A stretch of DNA of 64,000 nt, taken from Aliiroseovarius zhejiangensis. GTDB taxonomy: Bacteria > Pseudomonadota > Alphaproteobacteria > Rhodobacterales > Rhodobacteraceae. Below the pieces are notes generated by a model. It worked only from the letters and a program-made list of their open reading frames with translations. It had not been told where the DNA came from and did no database searches. Below, one piece after another: positions 63,957 to 64,000 of the stretch (positions are counted from its first letter, which is position 1; every line of letters starts with the position of its first letter). A program made the position numbers and the translations under genes. The stretch is taken from the NCBI RefSeq assembly GCF_014656375.1, contig NZ_BNCH01000007.1:100550-164549 (forward strand), read 5' to 3'.

Positions 63957-64000
63957 TGTCACCCATGAGCAATTCAGGAATGTCACTCTCCCGTCCGAAG
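63957..64000 (-). mobile_element. Possible insertion-sequence end running off the window
   Basis: TGTCAC occurs at 63957-63962 and 63981-63986, 24 bp apart, where the SIR2 reading frame breaks. Several transposon families have spaced TGTCA-type repeats at their ends, so an element probably continues beyond 64000. Only 44 bp are visible, so this is a weak call. Confidence 0.4.

Overview
The window looks like a chromosome segment of a marine alphaproteobacterium of the Roseobacter/Rhodobacteraceae type. The basis is high-GC codon use, dense tail-to-head operons, a DUF2793 fibre gene, an alphaproteobacterial queuosine-precursor transporter, and the overall family content. No 16S gene is present, so this is an inference.

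Left part (1-9.3 kb) is housekeeping: the end of mepA, a phytase-like secreted protein, a queuosine-precursor transporter, a structured RNA or leader in front of the ribosome-rescue gene arfB, a class III aminotransferase coupled to a small-molecule kinase, the NAD salvage pair pncA-pncB, and the tRNA U34 hydroxylase gene trhO. One lower-GC DUF5677 gene has been placed between the kinase and pncB.

9.4-33 kb is a large surface-polysaccharide locus. It encodes dTDP-L-rhamnose synthesis (rfbB, rfbD, rfbA, and a detached rfbC), GDP-mannose synthesis (manC), UDP-glucuronate synthesis (ugd), a priming sugar transferase, a GT2 glycosyltransferase, a rhamnan-synthesis F-like protein and a sulfotransferase. 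Export is encoded by a KpsM/KpsT/KpsE-type ABC exporter plus a Wza-like outer-membrane lipoprotein, with a second YjbE/YjbF/YjbH-like outer-membrane module. A 1308-residue RTX protein and a DUF2793 phage/GTA-type fibre protein sit inside the locus. An acyl-CoA dehydrogenase/CaiB-family pair follows, then tRNA-Arg(ACG).

From the tRNA on, the window is accessory. A ~380 bp structured repeat begins 5 bp after the tRNA (35714-36095) and recurs in the same orientation at 56145-56523, bracketing about 20 kb. Between the copies lie exported or membrane proteins of unknown function, a cobalamin riboswitch with a ferredoxin/CbiX-like gene and a btuFCD-type transporter, a PD-(D/E)XK nuclease with a translationally coupled partner, and a Tn7-like transposition operon (TnsA-like endonuclease, DDE transposase with D295/D388/E424, TniB/TnsC ATPase, TniQ, small ORF) with a Ner-like regulator and a divergent HTH gene. 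Further small exported proteins and a nuclease-like protein follow. Right of the second copy are an alpha/beta hydrolase with a divergent AraC regulator broken by an in-frame TAG, a HupE pair, a minimal tyrosine recombinase, a cupin, and a SIR2-plus-P-loop protein whose 5' end appears cut by an insertion-sequence-like end at the window edge.

Best candidates for new biology: the arfB leader RNA with two mutually exclusive foldings around a perfect Shine-Dalgarno; the TnsA-TniA-TniB-TniQ transposon, whose targeting is unknown; the nuclease/partner pair at 43.4-45.2 kb; and the structured repeat that brackets the island.
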